Of a stretch of 32,231 nt of DNA, positions 17,097-25,279 are shown piece by piece; within the stretch, counting starts at the first letter, position 1, and the number at the start of each line of letters is the position of its first letter. Made by a program: the position numbers and the translations under genes. The stretch lies in NCBI GenBank assembly GCA_903928965.1, contig CAIYSZ010000042.1, positions 1 to 32,231 on the forward strand, in the 5' to 3' direction. The notes under the pieces were generated by a model that searched no databases, was not told the origin of the DNA, and saw nothing but the letters and a program-made list of their open reading frames with translations. Origin of the DNA: an uncultured Pseudomonadota bacterium. GTDB lineage: Bacteria > Pseudomonadota > Gammaproteobacteria > Methylococcales > Methylomonadaceae.

Positions 17097-19901
17097 ATGC
17101 CTACCCATGAGATAGACGCCGAACTGCAACGCAACATTAATTTGTTGGACGCACTGCTGGATCAGCGTTTGAATATAGCCGCCGGCCCGCAAATCACTGA
17201 GTTGGTCAGCCAATTGCAAAGCGAGTTCAGCGCCCTGCATGCCGCCGCCGATGCCGTCGAGGCCGATAAATACCATACCGTGTTGACCGAAACCATCAAT
17301 GGTCTCAGCCACGAACAAATCGACAACATTATTCGCGCCTTCAACCTGCACTTTAGCTTAACCAACATCGCCGAGGAAGCGTTCGGCTTGCGCCAACGCC
17401 GGCGGCAAGCCGAGCTGGGCGGACATTACTGGACCGGTTCGTTTCACGACACCCTGTTGCAACTGAAACAATCCGGCGTGGACGCCGCGCAGTTGCAAAT
17501 ATTGCTGGACGAATTGCTTTATTTGCCGGTATTGACGGCGCACCCTACCGAATCCAAGCGGCGCACCATTAAAAAAGTATTGCGAAATATTTTTCAAACC
17601 TACGAGCAATTGAACGACGAGCAGTTAAAGGGCTATTACCGGCAAGAAGTGCTGGACCGGTTGCATCAACACATCCAAATCTTATGGAAGACCGACGAAG
17701 TGCGCGCCCATGGCATGGCCGTGGTGGATGAAGTAGAAACCGGCTTGTCCTATTTCCCCACCTCGCTATTCCAAGCCACCGCCCGCGTATACCGCAATTT
17801 CCACCGCGCCTTGCTCGACGTATACGGCGCAGAGGCGGCCAATCTGCGCGTGCCGGCTTTTTTGCAATACGGCTCCTGGATTGGCGGCGACCGCGACGGC
17901 AACCCCAACGTCAAATCGGAAATCACCGCCCTGGCCCTGCGCTTGCAAGCGCAAACCGTGTTGCGTGAATACATACAACGCTTGGGCGACTTGATAGATC
18001 AGCTTTCCTTCTCCTATGGCCTAAGTCATCCGAGCGAAGAATTCCTGGCCGGTCTGGCCGCCGACCGCGCATTGTTGGGCGTAGCCATTCAAGCCTTGGA
18101 GCAGCCGTACCTGCAAGAACCTTACCGGCATAAACTGGCATTGATGCGCTACCGGCTGGGACTTTCGTTGGCGCAAATCGAGCAAAGCATCCAGGACAGC
18201 GGCGCTCTGGGCAATTTGCATTACCATTCCAAGACATTTTTGGACGATTTAGTATTGATTAAAGAGTCCTTGACCAGCCAAGGCGACGGCGAAATCGCCA
18301 ATCAGGATTTGCTGGATCTGATCCGGTTGGTGGAAACCTTCGGTTTCCATTTAATGAAATTGGACGCGCGGCAAGAATCCACCCGGCATAGTCAAGCGGT
18401 AGCCGAAATTTTCAGCCTAGCCTTACAAATCGACTATTTGCAACTGAGCGAGGCGGAACGCCTGCAAGTGCTGTCCGAAGCCATTGCTCAGCCGGGCGGA
18501 TTGCTGTTCGAGCCGAATGCTCTCTCCGAAACCAACCGCGAAACGCTGGCGGTGTTTCAAGTCATCGCCGCGGCGTTCCAGGAATTGGGCAGCGTATGTT
18601 TCGGCCGCTACGTCATTTCCATGACCCACGCCGCCAGTCACATCCTGGAAGTATTGTTCCTGGCGGCGCAATGCGGCTTGGCCGGCCGCATCGGCGGCCA
18701 ATGGTATTGCAAAATCGGCGTCAGCCCGTTGTTTGAAACCATAGAGGATTTAAAACACATAGAACACGTGTTGAACACTCTATTGGATACTCCGGCTTAT
18801 CACGCCTTGCTGCAAGCTTCAGGCTTGCGGCAGGAAATCATGCTGGGTTATTCAGATTCCTGCAAGGACGGCGGCATCCTGGCTTCGGCCTGGAATTTAT
18901 ACCGGGCGCAGCAAACCATTATTAAAATATGCGACGCGCGCGGCTTGAAATGCCGCATCTTCCACGGCCGCGGCGGCACGGTGGAGCGTGGCGGCGGGCC
19001 AACCCATCAAGCGATATTGGCGCAACCGGCCGACAGCGTGCGCGGGCAAATCAAGTTCACCGAACAAGGCGAAATGTTGTTCTATCGCTATAACAACATG
19101 GAGACCGCGATTTACGAACTGACCATGGGCATCACCGGTTTGATTAAGGCCAGCGTCACCCTGGTGCAACCGTTGGTAGGCGACGACAAGGAATACCACC
19201 CGGTGATGAGCGAATTGGCGCGCATCGGCGAGAAGGGGTTCCGCGAACTGACCGAACAAAGCGCGGGTTTTCTGGATTATTTCTACGAAGCCACTCCGGT
19301 TAGCGAAATAGGCCAGCTCAACCTGGGTTCGCGCCCCTCGCACCGCAAAAAGCAAGACCGCTCCAAAGGCTCGGTGCGCGCCATTGCCTGGGTGTTTTCC
19401 TGGGCGCAATCACGGCAAACCTTTCCGGCCTGGTACGGCATCGGCTCCAGCCTTGAGGCTTGGTGCGCGGACCAGCCGGAGCGCCTGCAAACCTTGCGCC
19501 GCTTGTACCAGGAATGGCCGTTTTTCCGTAATTTGCTGAGCAACGTACAAATGGCGCTGACCAAAACCGATATGAAAATCGCCAAGGAATATGCCGGGCT
19601 GTGTTTGAATCCGGAAGTCGGGGAGCAAAATCATGCCTTGATCAGCGCCGAATTCGCCCGCTGCGTGAAATGGATCTTGCAAATCGTGGAGAAAGAGGGT
19701 TTGTTGGCCGACAACCCGGATTTGGCCGCCTCCCTGCGCCGCCGTAACGGCTATTTGGGGCCGTTGAATTTCATTCAAGTAGCTTTGCTGCGGCGCGTCA
19801 GGGCGCAAACGGAAGAAGAGCGCCAAGGCGGCGAAAATTGGAAACAGTCCTTGCTGCGCTCGGTGAACGCCATCGCCGCCGGCATGCGCAATACCGGCTA
19901 G
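17097..19901 (+). CDS. ppc: Phosphoenolpyruvate carboxylase
   Basis: Carboxylates PEP with bicarbonate to oxaloacetate, an anaplerotic step feeding the TCA cycle. At 934 aa it has the family's normal length. Catalytic blocks appear in order: LTAHPTESKRRT (catalytic His), GGDRDGNPNV, LGYSDSCKDGG, FHGRGGTVERGGGP (mobile loop), QGEMLFYRY, and RPSHRKKQDRSKGSVRAI with WVFSWAQSRQTFPAWYG. It ends GMRNTG, the conserved C-terminal NTG. Two ATGs are possible; the first (17091) is only 2 nt from the GAGGAG element, while ATG 17097-17099 has an 8-nt spacing, so I prefer the latter (MPTHEIDAELQRNIN). It is convergent with the next gene (11-bp gap). Confidence 0.97.
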   Translation: MPTHEIDAELQRNINLLDALLDQRLNIAAGPQITELVSQLQSEFSALHAAADAVEADKYHTVLTETINGLSHEQIDNIIRAFNLHFSLTNIAEEAFGLRQRRRQAELGGHYWTGSFHDTLLQLKQSGVDAAQLQILLDELLYLPVLTAHPTESKRRTIKKVLRNIFQTYEQLNDEQLKGYYRQEVLDRLHQHIQILWKTDEVRAHGMAVVDEVETGLSYFPTSLFQATARVYRNFHRALLDVYGAEAANLRVPAFLQYGSWIGGDRDGNPNVKSEITALALRLQAQTVLREYIQRLGDLIDQLSFSYGLSHPSEEFLAGLAADRALLGVAIQALEQPYLQEPYRHKLALMRYRLGLSLAQIEQSIQDSGALGNLHYHSKTFLDDLVLIKESLTSQGDGEIANQDLLDLIRLVETFGFHLMKLDARQESTRHSQAVAEIFSLALQIDYLQLSEAERLQVLSEAIAQPGGLLFEPNALSETNRETLAVFQVIAAAFQELGSVCFGRYVISMTHAASHILEVLFLAAQCGLAGRIGGQWYCKIGVSPLFETIEDLKHIEHVLNTLLDTPAYHALLQASGLRQEIMLGYSDSCKDGGILASAWNLYRAQQTIIKICDARGLKCRIFHGRGGTVERGGGPTHQAILAQPADSVRGQIKFTEQGEMLFYRYNNMETAIYELTMGITGLIKASVTLVQPLVGDDKEYHPVMSELARIGEKGFRELTEQSAGFLDYFYEATPVSEIGQLNLGSRPSHRKKQDRSKGSVRAIAWVFSWAQSRQTFPAWYGIGSSLEAWCADQPERLQTLRRLYQEWPFFRNLLSNVQMALTKTDMKIAKEYAGLCLNPEVGEQNHALISAEFARCVKWILQIVEKEGLLADNPDLAASLRRRNGYLGPLNFIQVALLRRVRAQTEEERQGGENWKQSLLRSVNAIAAGMRNTG

Positions 19902-19912
19902 TTCTCAGCCGG

Positions 19913-20227
19913 CTAGCACCAATCTAGCATGGCCTCGTCCCAATCGATTTTGTCGATGAGGCCATCCTCGGCGAAAAAGTCTTCTTCTTGCAGACGCCGG
20001 TCCAACTGGTGTTGTTTGAACAAGGCATAACGCACGCCGCGGGTAAAGGCGTCTTGAAACAATTTTTCCATGCGATCCGGTTGAAAATGACTTAGCAAGT
20101 CGGATTGCAGTTCTTGCAGCGTGGCGTCCACAAAATCCCCGGCGGTGGCGTCGCCGGTGCCGAGCAAGGCGGCGTAGATTTCGGCCAAGGCTTGTTTTTT
20201 CATTTCAGAAGAGGTTTGGGTCTGCAT
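19913..20227 (-). CDS. Acidic small protein of unknown function
   Basis: A 104-aa soluble, acidic protein I do not recognise. Its middle is amphipathic helical in type (ALAEIYAALL, ATLQELQSDLLSHF) and the C-terminus is strongly acidic (LQEEDFFAEDGLIDKIDWDEAMLDWC). It follows the DUF815 ATPase on the same strand after a 75-bp gap and converges with ppc. The start at 20225-20227 is not marked by a Shine-Dalgarno element; an internal ATG (MKKQALAEIY) is possible. Confidence 0.6.
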   Translation of the reverse strand: MQTQTSSEMKKQALAEIYAALLGTGDATAGDFVDATLQELQSDLLSHFQPDRMEKLFQDAFTRGVRYALFKQHQLDRRLQEEDFFAEDGLIDKIDWDEAMLDWC

Positions 20228-20302
20228 AGTGTCGAAGCGGCTAATAAAAAAATAAACACTCGCCCGCGGACATTGCCGCGCGAAAGCCCAAGGCGACGCG
20301 GC

Positions 20303-21151
20303 TTACTCTGCGCCGCCAATGACAAGGCTTTGGTAAAACTGCTTGGCGGCGCGGCCGTTTTTGGCGGCCTGCTGATGCGCAAAGGCCAGGGCTTGTTTGT
20401 GCAACTCTTCCCGGTCACCGGCGTAATCCGGAAAAAAGCTGTCCACAATCGCCAGATAAGTTTCGGTTTGCGGCGGATAAAACGCCAGGCGCAGGCCGAA
20501 ACGGTCGGCCAAGGAAATTTTTTCTTCTAGGGAGTCGGCGTAATGCACTTCAGCGCCTACCATTTGCGTTTCCAGGTTTTCCCGCATATATTCGGGCATT
20601 AAATGCCGGCGGTTAGAGGTGGCGTAAAATAGCACATTCACGGGCGGCGGCTCTATGGAGCCCTCCAGCACGCTTTTCAGAGGCTTGTACAAGCTGTCGC
20701 CGGCTTCAAACGACAAATCGTCGCAAAAGAGAATAAATGGGTGCGCTTGCTCGCGCAAATCGTCCACAATATCCGGCAAGGCCGATAAATCGTCCTTGTC
20801 GATTTCGACAATCCGCAGGCCTTCATCCTTGAACGCATTCAGCAAGGCTTTTAACAGCGAGGACTTGCCGGAACCCCGCGCGCCCCAGAGCAAGGCGTTA
20901 TTGGCCGGGAGGCCAGCGAGAAAACGCCGGGTGTTGGCGACTAAAGCTTGTTTTTGCTGTTCTATGCCCAATAATTCGTCTAGCGTAATCGGGTCCAATT
21001 CCTTGACCGGGCGCAAGGCTTGCTGCCGGCGGCGCCAAATCGCGGCGTAGGTTTGATGCCAGTTAATCACAATCGGTTCGTAAAAAAACGCCCCGGCGGA
21101 CTTATGCCGCTTGGCGCGGAAAATCTGTTGAAAAGGTCCGGGGCCGACCAT
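20303..21151 (-). CDS. DUF815 family P-loop ATPase
   Basis: An AAA+-type ATP-binding protein of about 282 aa. Walker A GARGSGKSS lies at 90-98 within the family signature AGLPANNALLWGARGSGKSSLLKALL, Walker B FILFCDDLSF near 139-148, and the sensor segment NVLFYATSNRRHLMP follows. These are hallmarks of DUF815 (PF05673), a widespread but poorly characterised family. The start is uncertain: ATG 21149-21151 falls in the loop of a strong hairpin (21137-21161) that may terminate the upstream RlpA-like gene. A GTG at 21068-21070 (VINWHQTYAAIWRRR) would remove 27 weakly conserved residues and avoid that conflict. The acidic small protein downstream may be co-transcribed. Confidence 0.85.
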   Translation of the reverse strand: MVGPGPFQQIFRAKRHKSAGAFFYEPIVINWHQTYAAIWRRRQQALRPVKELDPITLDELLGIEQQKQALVANTRRFLAGLPANNALLWGARGSGKSSLLKALLNAFKDEGLRIVEIDKDDLSALPDIVDDLREQAHPFILFCDDLSFEAGDSLYKPLKSVLEGSIEPPPVNVLFYATSNRRHLMPEYMRENLETQMVGAEVHYADSLEEKISLADRFGLRLAFYPPQTETYLAIVDSFFPDYAGDREELHKQALAFAHQQAAKNGRAAKQFYQSLVIGGAE

Positions 21152-21161
21152 CGGCCCCGGA
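21137..21161 (-). terminator. Strong hairpin after the RlpA-like gene, overlapping the DUF815 start
   Basis: TCCGGGGCCGA (21137-21147) and TCGGCCCCGGA (21151-21161) form a perfect 11-bp stem around CCA. On the minus strand it is followed by CCTTTTC, a short T-rich tail. It lies 58 nt after the RlpA-like stop. The annotated ATG of the DUF815 gene lies at the stem-loop junction. Confidence 0.55.
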
Positions 21162-21219
21162 GTTGGGATAGCTAAATCTTATTTTAACGACAAATCATCA
21201 ATCTTGCACTGCCAAGCGC

Positions 21220-21621
21220 TTAAGCCTCGCCCAAGCGCACTACCGTGACTTTGACCATGGCGATGCCTGCCCGCAGAAAGCCCAGTTGCCTGGCGGCTTC
21301 CTTGGACAAATCCAATAACCGTTTATTGGCGCGATGCGAGCGGGAATTAATCCGCACATCAACGCTTTGGTTATTTTTCAGATTCACCACATGGATCAAG
21401 GTGCCGAAAGGCAGGCTTGCATGCGCCGCGGTAAGAGCGTTCATATTATATGGCTCACCGCAGGCGGTACGTTTACCATGAAATTTATCGCTAAAATAAG
21501 ATGCGATACCAGTTTGACCGTCAAAAAACTCATGATGTTTAGATTTAGCCAGACCGGCGGAGCAAAACGATGCCAACGAAACCGTAAGCATGGTTTTAGC
21601 CAACCATCTGTTTTTTATCAT
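21220..21621 (-). CDS. RlpA-like double-psi beta-barrel protein, secreted
   Basis: A 133-aa exported protein: signal peptide MIKNRWLAKTMLTVSLASF... with probable cleavage after AGLA at about residue 25, then one DPBB domain (GIASYFSDKFHGKRTACGEPYNM ... TAAHASLPFGTLIHVVNLKNNQSVDVRI ... LLDLSKEAARQLGF). RlpA proteins cut peptidoglycan strands at the septum. The Glu of CGE (about 56) and the His of TAAH (about 67) are kept, but the usual NDRGP is NSRSH here, so the conserved Asp is Ser (about 93). It has no lipobox at the processing site and no SPOR domain. ATG 21619-21621 has a GGGGG element 6 nt upstream; the TTG before it is less likely. Lytic activity is therefore doubtful. Confidence 0.85.
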   Translation of the reverse strand: MIKNRWLAKTMLTVSLASFCSAGLAKSKHHEFFDGQTGIASYFSDKFHGKRTACGEPYNMNALTAAHASLPFGTLIHVVNLKNNQSVDVRINSRSHRANKRLLDLSKEAARQLGFLRAGIAMVKVTVVRLGEA

Positions 21622-21886
21622 CAATTACCCCCTTATCGTTGCAAAGTACGCTTGATGAGGATTCAGGTTATCGTAGAAAAAACACAAAGGCAAGCAAAAA
21701 TTGCCATCTAGCATCAAGACTAGAATTTGTCAATCTTTATTACAAAGTAGCGCAGGCCTGATTCCACGCGGCCTGTAGCGGTTTTTATTGTATATACACT
21801 TAAAAAATATTTTATAAATTTGTCAAAATTTTAGATGATTTATTGCTGTAGAATATTAAGTCTATTTTTCTGAAAAAAGACTGATT

Positions 21887-22741
21887 ATGAAATTGGCGAC
21901 TTTCCGGCATGCCGGCGACATAAAAATCGGCGCGGTTTGCGGCGATGAAATTGCCGTCGCCGGCGGTCACGTGACCGCCGCCAGCGACATGGCCGGGTTT
22001 TTGGCCGCCGGCGCGCCGGCCCTGGATGCCCTGCGCGAGTTCACCGAGACCGGTTCCGGACGGGTGGCGTTGGCCGACGTACAAATTCTTGCTCCCATCC
22101 CGCGTCCCGGCAAGTTTTTAGGCATAGGCTTGAATTATGCCGATCATATTGAAGAAACCGGCCGCGACCGGCCGGAGTATCCGACTTTTTTCAGCAAGCT
22201 CAGTAGCTGCGTCATCGGCCCCGGCGAACCGATACTTTGCCCCAAGGTGTCTGATAAAGTGGATTACGAGGGCGAACTGGCTTTTGTAATCGGCCGCCGC
22301 GGCCGGCATATACCGTTGGAGCGGGCGCGCGAGTATATCGCCGGCTTCACCATTTGCAACGACGTGACCGTCCGCGATTGGCAACAACGCTCCGCCACCT
22401 GGGTATTGGGTAAATCCTTTGACACCCACGGCCCGCTGGGGCCTTGGCTGGTCACCGCCGACGAAATAACCGATCCGCATAATTTAACCTTGACCACCTG
22501 GGTGGACCGCGAACAACGGCAACACGCCAACACCGGCGACATGTTGTTCAATTGCTTTGAAATGGTGGCTTACCTGAGCCAGGCGATTACGCTAGAGCCG
22601 GGCGACGTGATCACTACCGGCACGCCGAGCGGGGTTGGGGTCAAAATGACGCCGCGCGGCTATTTGAAACCCGGCCAAACCGTGCGCATCGAGATTAGCG
22701 GCATCGGCGAATTGTTTAATCCGGTCATCGCCGAAGCCTGA
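21887..22741 (+). CDS. Fumarylacetoacetate hydrolase (FAH) family protein
   Basis: A 284-aa FAH-fold metal enzyme (PF01557). These hydrolyse or decarboxylate 2-oxo compounds; exact substrate is not predictable. LGIGLNYADHIEETG starts the catalytic domain, DYEGELAFVIGRRGR supplies metal ligands Glu128 and Glu130 and ICNDVTVRDWQ Asp159, and TGTPSGVG followed by LKPGQTVRIEISGIGEL is the family C-terminal signature. The N-terminal lid domain is about 70 residues. A 20-bp perfect DNA palindrome (21961-21980) lies within its first 35 codons. It converges with fumarate hydratase. The gene could supply acyl-pyruvate hydrolase or oxaloacetate decarboxylase activity. Confidence 0.88.
   Translation: MKLATFRHAGDIKIGAVCGDEIAVAGGHVTAASDMAGFLAAGAPALDALREFTETGSGRVALADVQILAPIPRPGKFLGIGLNYADHIEETGRDRPEYPTFFSKLSSCVIGPGEPILCPKVSDKVDYEGELAFVIGRRGRHIPLERAREYIAGFTICNDVTVRDWQQRSATWVLGKSFDTHGPLGPWLVTADEITDPHNLTLTTWVDREQRQHANTGDMLFNCFEMVAYLSQAITLEPGDVITTGTPSGVGVKMTPRGYLKPGQTVRIEISGIGELFNPVIAEA
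21961..21980. repeat. 20-bp perfect palindrome in the FAH gene
   Basis: CGGCGGTCACGTGACCGCCG is identical to its own complement. It is in coding sequence (AGGHVTAA). The CACGTG core is shared with parS but the flanks differ. Confidence 0.6.
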
Positions 22742-22753
22742 TCGTCAACCTCG

Positions 22754-22777
22754 CCGCGGGGTAATGCGGCCCCGTGG
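22754..22777. terminator. Hairpin between convergent FAH and fumarate hydratase genes
   Basis: CCGCGGGG (22754-22761) and CCCCGTGG (22770-22777) pair over 8 bp with one G:U, loop 8 nt. It sits in the 45-bp gap between converging genes and may stop transcription from both sides. No T-tract. Confidence 0.4.
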
Positions 22778-22786
22778 TAAGAGCCG

Positions 22787-24307
22787 TTAAGCCGTGACCA
22801 CCGGAATTTTGCCGATTTTCGCCTGCCATTGCTTCGGCGCTTCGGCGTGAATGGAAACCCCGCGGCTGTCCACGGCCACCGTTACCGGCATGTCCTCCAC
22901 CACGAATTCATGTATCGCCTCCATGCCTAATTCCGGAAACGCCACCACCCGCGACTGGCGTATGGCTTTGGACACCAGGTAGGCCGCGCCGCCGACGGCG
23001 ATGAGATATACCGCTTGATACCGCTTGATGGCCTCCACCGCCGCCGAGCCGCGCTCGGCCTTGCCTATCATGCCCAGCAAGCCGGTTTTTTCCAACACCA
23101 GCGGGGTAAAACCGTCCATCCGCGTGGCCGTGGTCGGGCCCGCCGGGCCGACCACTTCAGCGCCGACCGCGTCCACCGGACCCACGTAATAAATGAAGCG
23201 GCCGTTTAAATCCACGCCTTCCGGCAGCGGTTCGCCTCGGATTAGCAAATCGGTTAGCCGCTTGTGCGCGGCGTCGCGGCCGGTCAACAGCGCACCGCTG
23301 AGCAACAGGGTTTCGCCGCTACGCCATTGCGCTATTTCCTCGCGGCTAATTTGGTCTATGTTCACCCGCCGCGCGCCGCCGGCCTGACGAACGATTTGCG
23401 GCCAGTCCTCAAGTCTAGGCGGCGTTAGCCAAGCCGGGCCGGAGCCGTCCAACTCAAAATGGGCGTGGCGGGTGGCGGCGCAATTCGGAATCAAGGCAAC
23501 CGGTAAATTGGCGGCGTGGGAAGGATAATCCAATAGGTGCACGTCCAGCACCGTGGTCAGGCCGCCGAGGCCTTGCGCGCCGATGCCGAGAGCGTTGACT
23601 TTATCGTAAAGCTCCAGGCGCAATTCCTCCAGCCGGTTGCTAGGCCCGCGCCGCAGCAAGTCTTGTATATTCACCGGCAACATGCAGGCTTGCTTGGCCA
23701 GAAGCATGGCTTTTTCCGCCGTGCCGCCTATGCCTAGGCCCAACACCCCCGGCGGACACCAGCCGGCGCCCATGCCGGGCAGCGCTTGCAATACCCAATC
23801 GACGATACTGTCGGCCGGGTTCAGCATGGCGAACTTGGCCTTGGCTTCGGAACCGCCGCCCTTGGCGGCGATTTCCACGGCGACCTTGTCGCCGGCCACG
23901 ATGTCATAATGAATCACCGCCGGCGTATTGTCCTTGGTATTCACGCGCGCGCCGGCCGGGTCGCGCAGAATGGACGCGCGTAGCGGATTGTCCGGATTAA
24001 GATAGGCGCGGCGCACGCCTTCGTTGACCATGGCGGTTACATCCCGGCTGGCGTCCCATTGCACCTGCATGCCGACGCGCAAAAACACGTTGACGATGCC
24101 GGTGTCCTGGCAGATGGGCCGTTTGCCCTCGGCGCACAGTCGCGAGTTGATGAGAATTTGCGCCATGGCGTCCTTGGCCGCCGGGCTTTCTTCCTTTTCG
24201 TAGGCGGCGTGCAGGGCTTGAATAAAATCCAAAGGATGGTAGTAGGAAATATATTGCAACGCCGCGGCGATGCTTTGAATGAAGTCTTCCTCGCGAATTA
24301 TCGTCAT
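22787..24307 (-). CDS. fumA: Fumarate hydratase, class I (4Fe-4S)
   Basis: Hydrates fumarate to malate in the TCA cycle using an oxygen-labile 4Fe-4S cluster. The product is 506 aa, the usual length for the fused alpha/beta class I form. Cluster cysteines are Cys66 (RPICQDTG), Cys184 (GAGWCPPGVLGLGIGG) and Cys276 (IPNCAATRH). The beta part carries GPTTATRMDGF and a conserved KAERG-type segment. The frame opens at 24352, but ATG 24305-24307 (MTIIREEDFIQSIA) matches the family start. It is divergent from trpC and convergent with the FAH gene. Class I L-tartrate dehydratase is a related alternative but is normally two subunits. Confidence 0.92.
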   Translation of the reverse strand: MTIIREEDFIQSIAAALQYISYYHPLDFIQALHAAYEKEESPAAKDAMAQILINSRLCAEGKRPICQDTGIVNVFLRVGMQVQWDASRDVTAMVNEGVRRAYLNPDNPLRASILRDPAGARVNTKDNTPAVIHYDIVAGDKVAVEIAAKGGGSEAKAKFAMLNPADSIVDWVLQALPGMGAGWCPPGVLGLGIGGTAEKAMLLAKQACMLPVNIQDLLRRGPSNRLEELRLELYDKVNALGIGAQGLGGLTTVLDVHLLDYPSHAANLPVALIPNCAATRHAHFELDGSGPAWLTPPRLEDWPQIVRQAGGARRVNIDQISREEIAQWRSGETLLLSGALLTGRDAAHKRLTDLLIRGEPLPEGVDLNGRFIYYVGPVDAVGAEVVGPAGPTTATRMDGFTPLVLEKTGLLGMIGKAERGSAAVEAIKRYQAVYLIAVGGAAYLVSKAIRQSRVVAFPELGMEAIHEFVVEDMPVTVAVDSRGVSIHAEAPKQWQAKIGKIPVVTA

Positions 24308-24390
24308 AACGCCTGCCTGTTGTGCCAGCCCAAACCGGCATGACTTTATCACGAATCGCCGCTCATTGGGCGGCGGATGCGGCGGCCGGT

Positions 24391-24419
24391 TTGGCCGCCC
24401 GGCCCCGAACTGCTACAAT
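24391..24419 (+). promoter_or_regulatory. Probable promoter of trpC-proA
   Basis: TTGGCC (24391-24396) and TACAAT (24414-24419) are separated by 17 bp and point to trpC. The transcription start would fall in the palindrome at 24424-24444. A 7-bp GC hairpin (24381-24399) overlaps the -35. Confidence 0.5.
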
Positions 24420-24423
24420 GCGA

Positions 24424-24444
24424 CTTTAAAAGCGTCTTTTAAAG
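24424..24444. repeat. 9-bp perfect inverted repeat at the trpC transcription start
   Basis: CTTTAAAAG (24424-24432) and CTTTTAAAG (24436-24444) flank CGT. It is centred on the predicted +1 region and ends 7 nt before the trpC ATG, so it could be an operator or a hairpin hiding the ribosome binding site. Confidence 0.6.
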
Positions 24445-24451
24445 CCGGATT

Positions 24452-25264
24452 ATGAGCAATACACCCGATATTTTAAAAACCATACTTGAACGCAAAGCAG
24501 AGGAAGTGGCCGCGCGCAAGGCCAATACCGCGGTCGAATTTCTGCGCGAACACGCGCAAGCGGTCAGTCCGCCGCGCGGCTTTTACCAAGCTTTGCGCGG
24601 CCAGGCGCAACGGCAAAAGCCCGCCATCATCGCCGAGATTAAAAAAGCCTCGCCTAGCCAAGGCGTTATCCGCCCGGATTTCAAACCCACCGATATCGCG
24701 GTGGATTACGCCATGAACGGCGCGACCTGTCTTTCAGTGCTGACCGACAAGCACTTTTTTCAAGGCGCGGAGGCCAATCTGCAAATGGCGCGCGACAAAT
24801 GCCCATTGCCGGTGATCCGCAAGGATTTCATGATTGATGCCTATCAAATTGTCGAATCGCGCGCCATCGGCGCGGATTGCATTTTGCTGATCGCCGCCGC
24901 GCTGGAAGACGAGCACATGCACGAATTAGCGGAAGTCGCTACAGGGTTGGGCATGGACGTGTTGGTGGAGGTGCATGACGCGGATGAATTGCAACGCGCG
25001 CTAAAACTAAAAACGCCGCTGATCGGCATCAATAACCGCAATCTGCGCGATTTTAGCGTATCGCTGCAAACCACCCTGGAGTTGAAACAGCAAGTTCCGG
25101 ACGACCGACTGATCGTCACCGAAAGCGGCATCCATACGCCTGCGGATGTAAAACTGATGTTGGATAACCAGGTTTACGCCTTTTTGGTCGGCGAGGCGTT
25201 TATGCGCGCCGCATCGCCGGGACAAAAAATGCGGGAATTGTTTTTTCAGACTAGCCACGCCTAG
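24452..25264 (+). CDS. trpC: Indole-3-glycerol-phosphate synthase
   Basis: A 270-aa (beta/alpha)8 enzyme converting CdRP to indole-3-glycerol phosphate in tryptophan synthesis. Key segments: [13 protein letters not shown] (catalytic Glu/Lys strand), [26 protein letters not shown] (catalytic Lys), [21 protein letters not shown] and VTESGIHTP near the C-terminal phosphate site. Length is normal. It is monofunctional, not fused to TrpF. It is followed 15 nt later by proA, an unusual partner since trpC typically pairs with trpD/trpG. Its promoter region has a palindrome close to the start codon. Confidence 0.96.
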   Translation: MSNTPDILKTILERKAEEVAARKANTAVEFLREHAQAVSPPRGFYQALRGQAQRQKPAIIAEIKKASPSQGVIRPDFKPTDIAVDYAMNGATCLSVLTDKHFFQGAEANLQMARDKCPLPVIRKDFMIDAYQIVESRAIGADCILLIAAALEDEHMHELAEVATGLGMDVLVEVHDADELQRALKLKTPLIGINNRNLRDFSVSLQTTLELKQQVPDDRLIVTESGIHTPADVKLMLDNQVYAFLVGEAFMRAASPGQKMRELFFQTSHA

Positions 25265-25279
25265 CCAAGGAATAAATAT

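Noticed and set aside
21747..21790. CAGGCC...GGCCTG inverted repeat followed by GGTTTTTATTG as a plus-strand terminator
   Set aside because: No plus-strand gene precedes it and the spacing between stem and T-tract is loose.
21816..21860. Promoter for the FAH gene (TTGTCA and TAGAAT)
   Set aside because: The spacer is 23 bp, too long for sigma70.
21961..21980. Palindrome with CACGTG core considered as a third parS
   Set aside because: Flanks are GCGGT/ACCGC instead of TGTTN/AAACA, so ParB specificity is not met.
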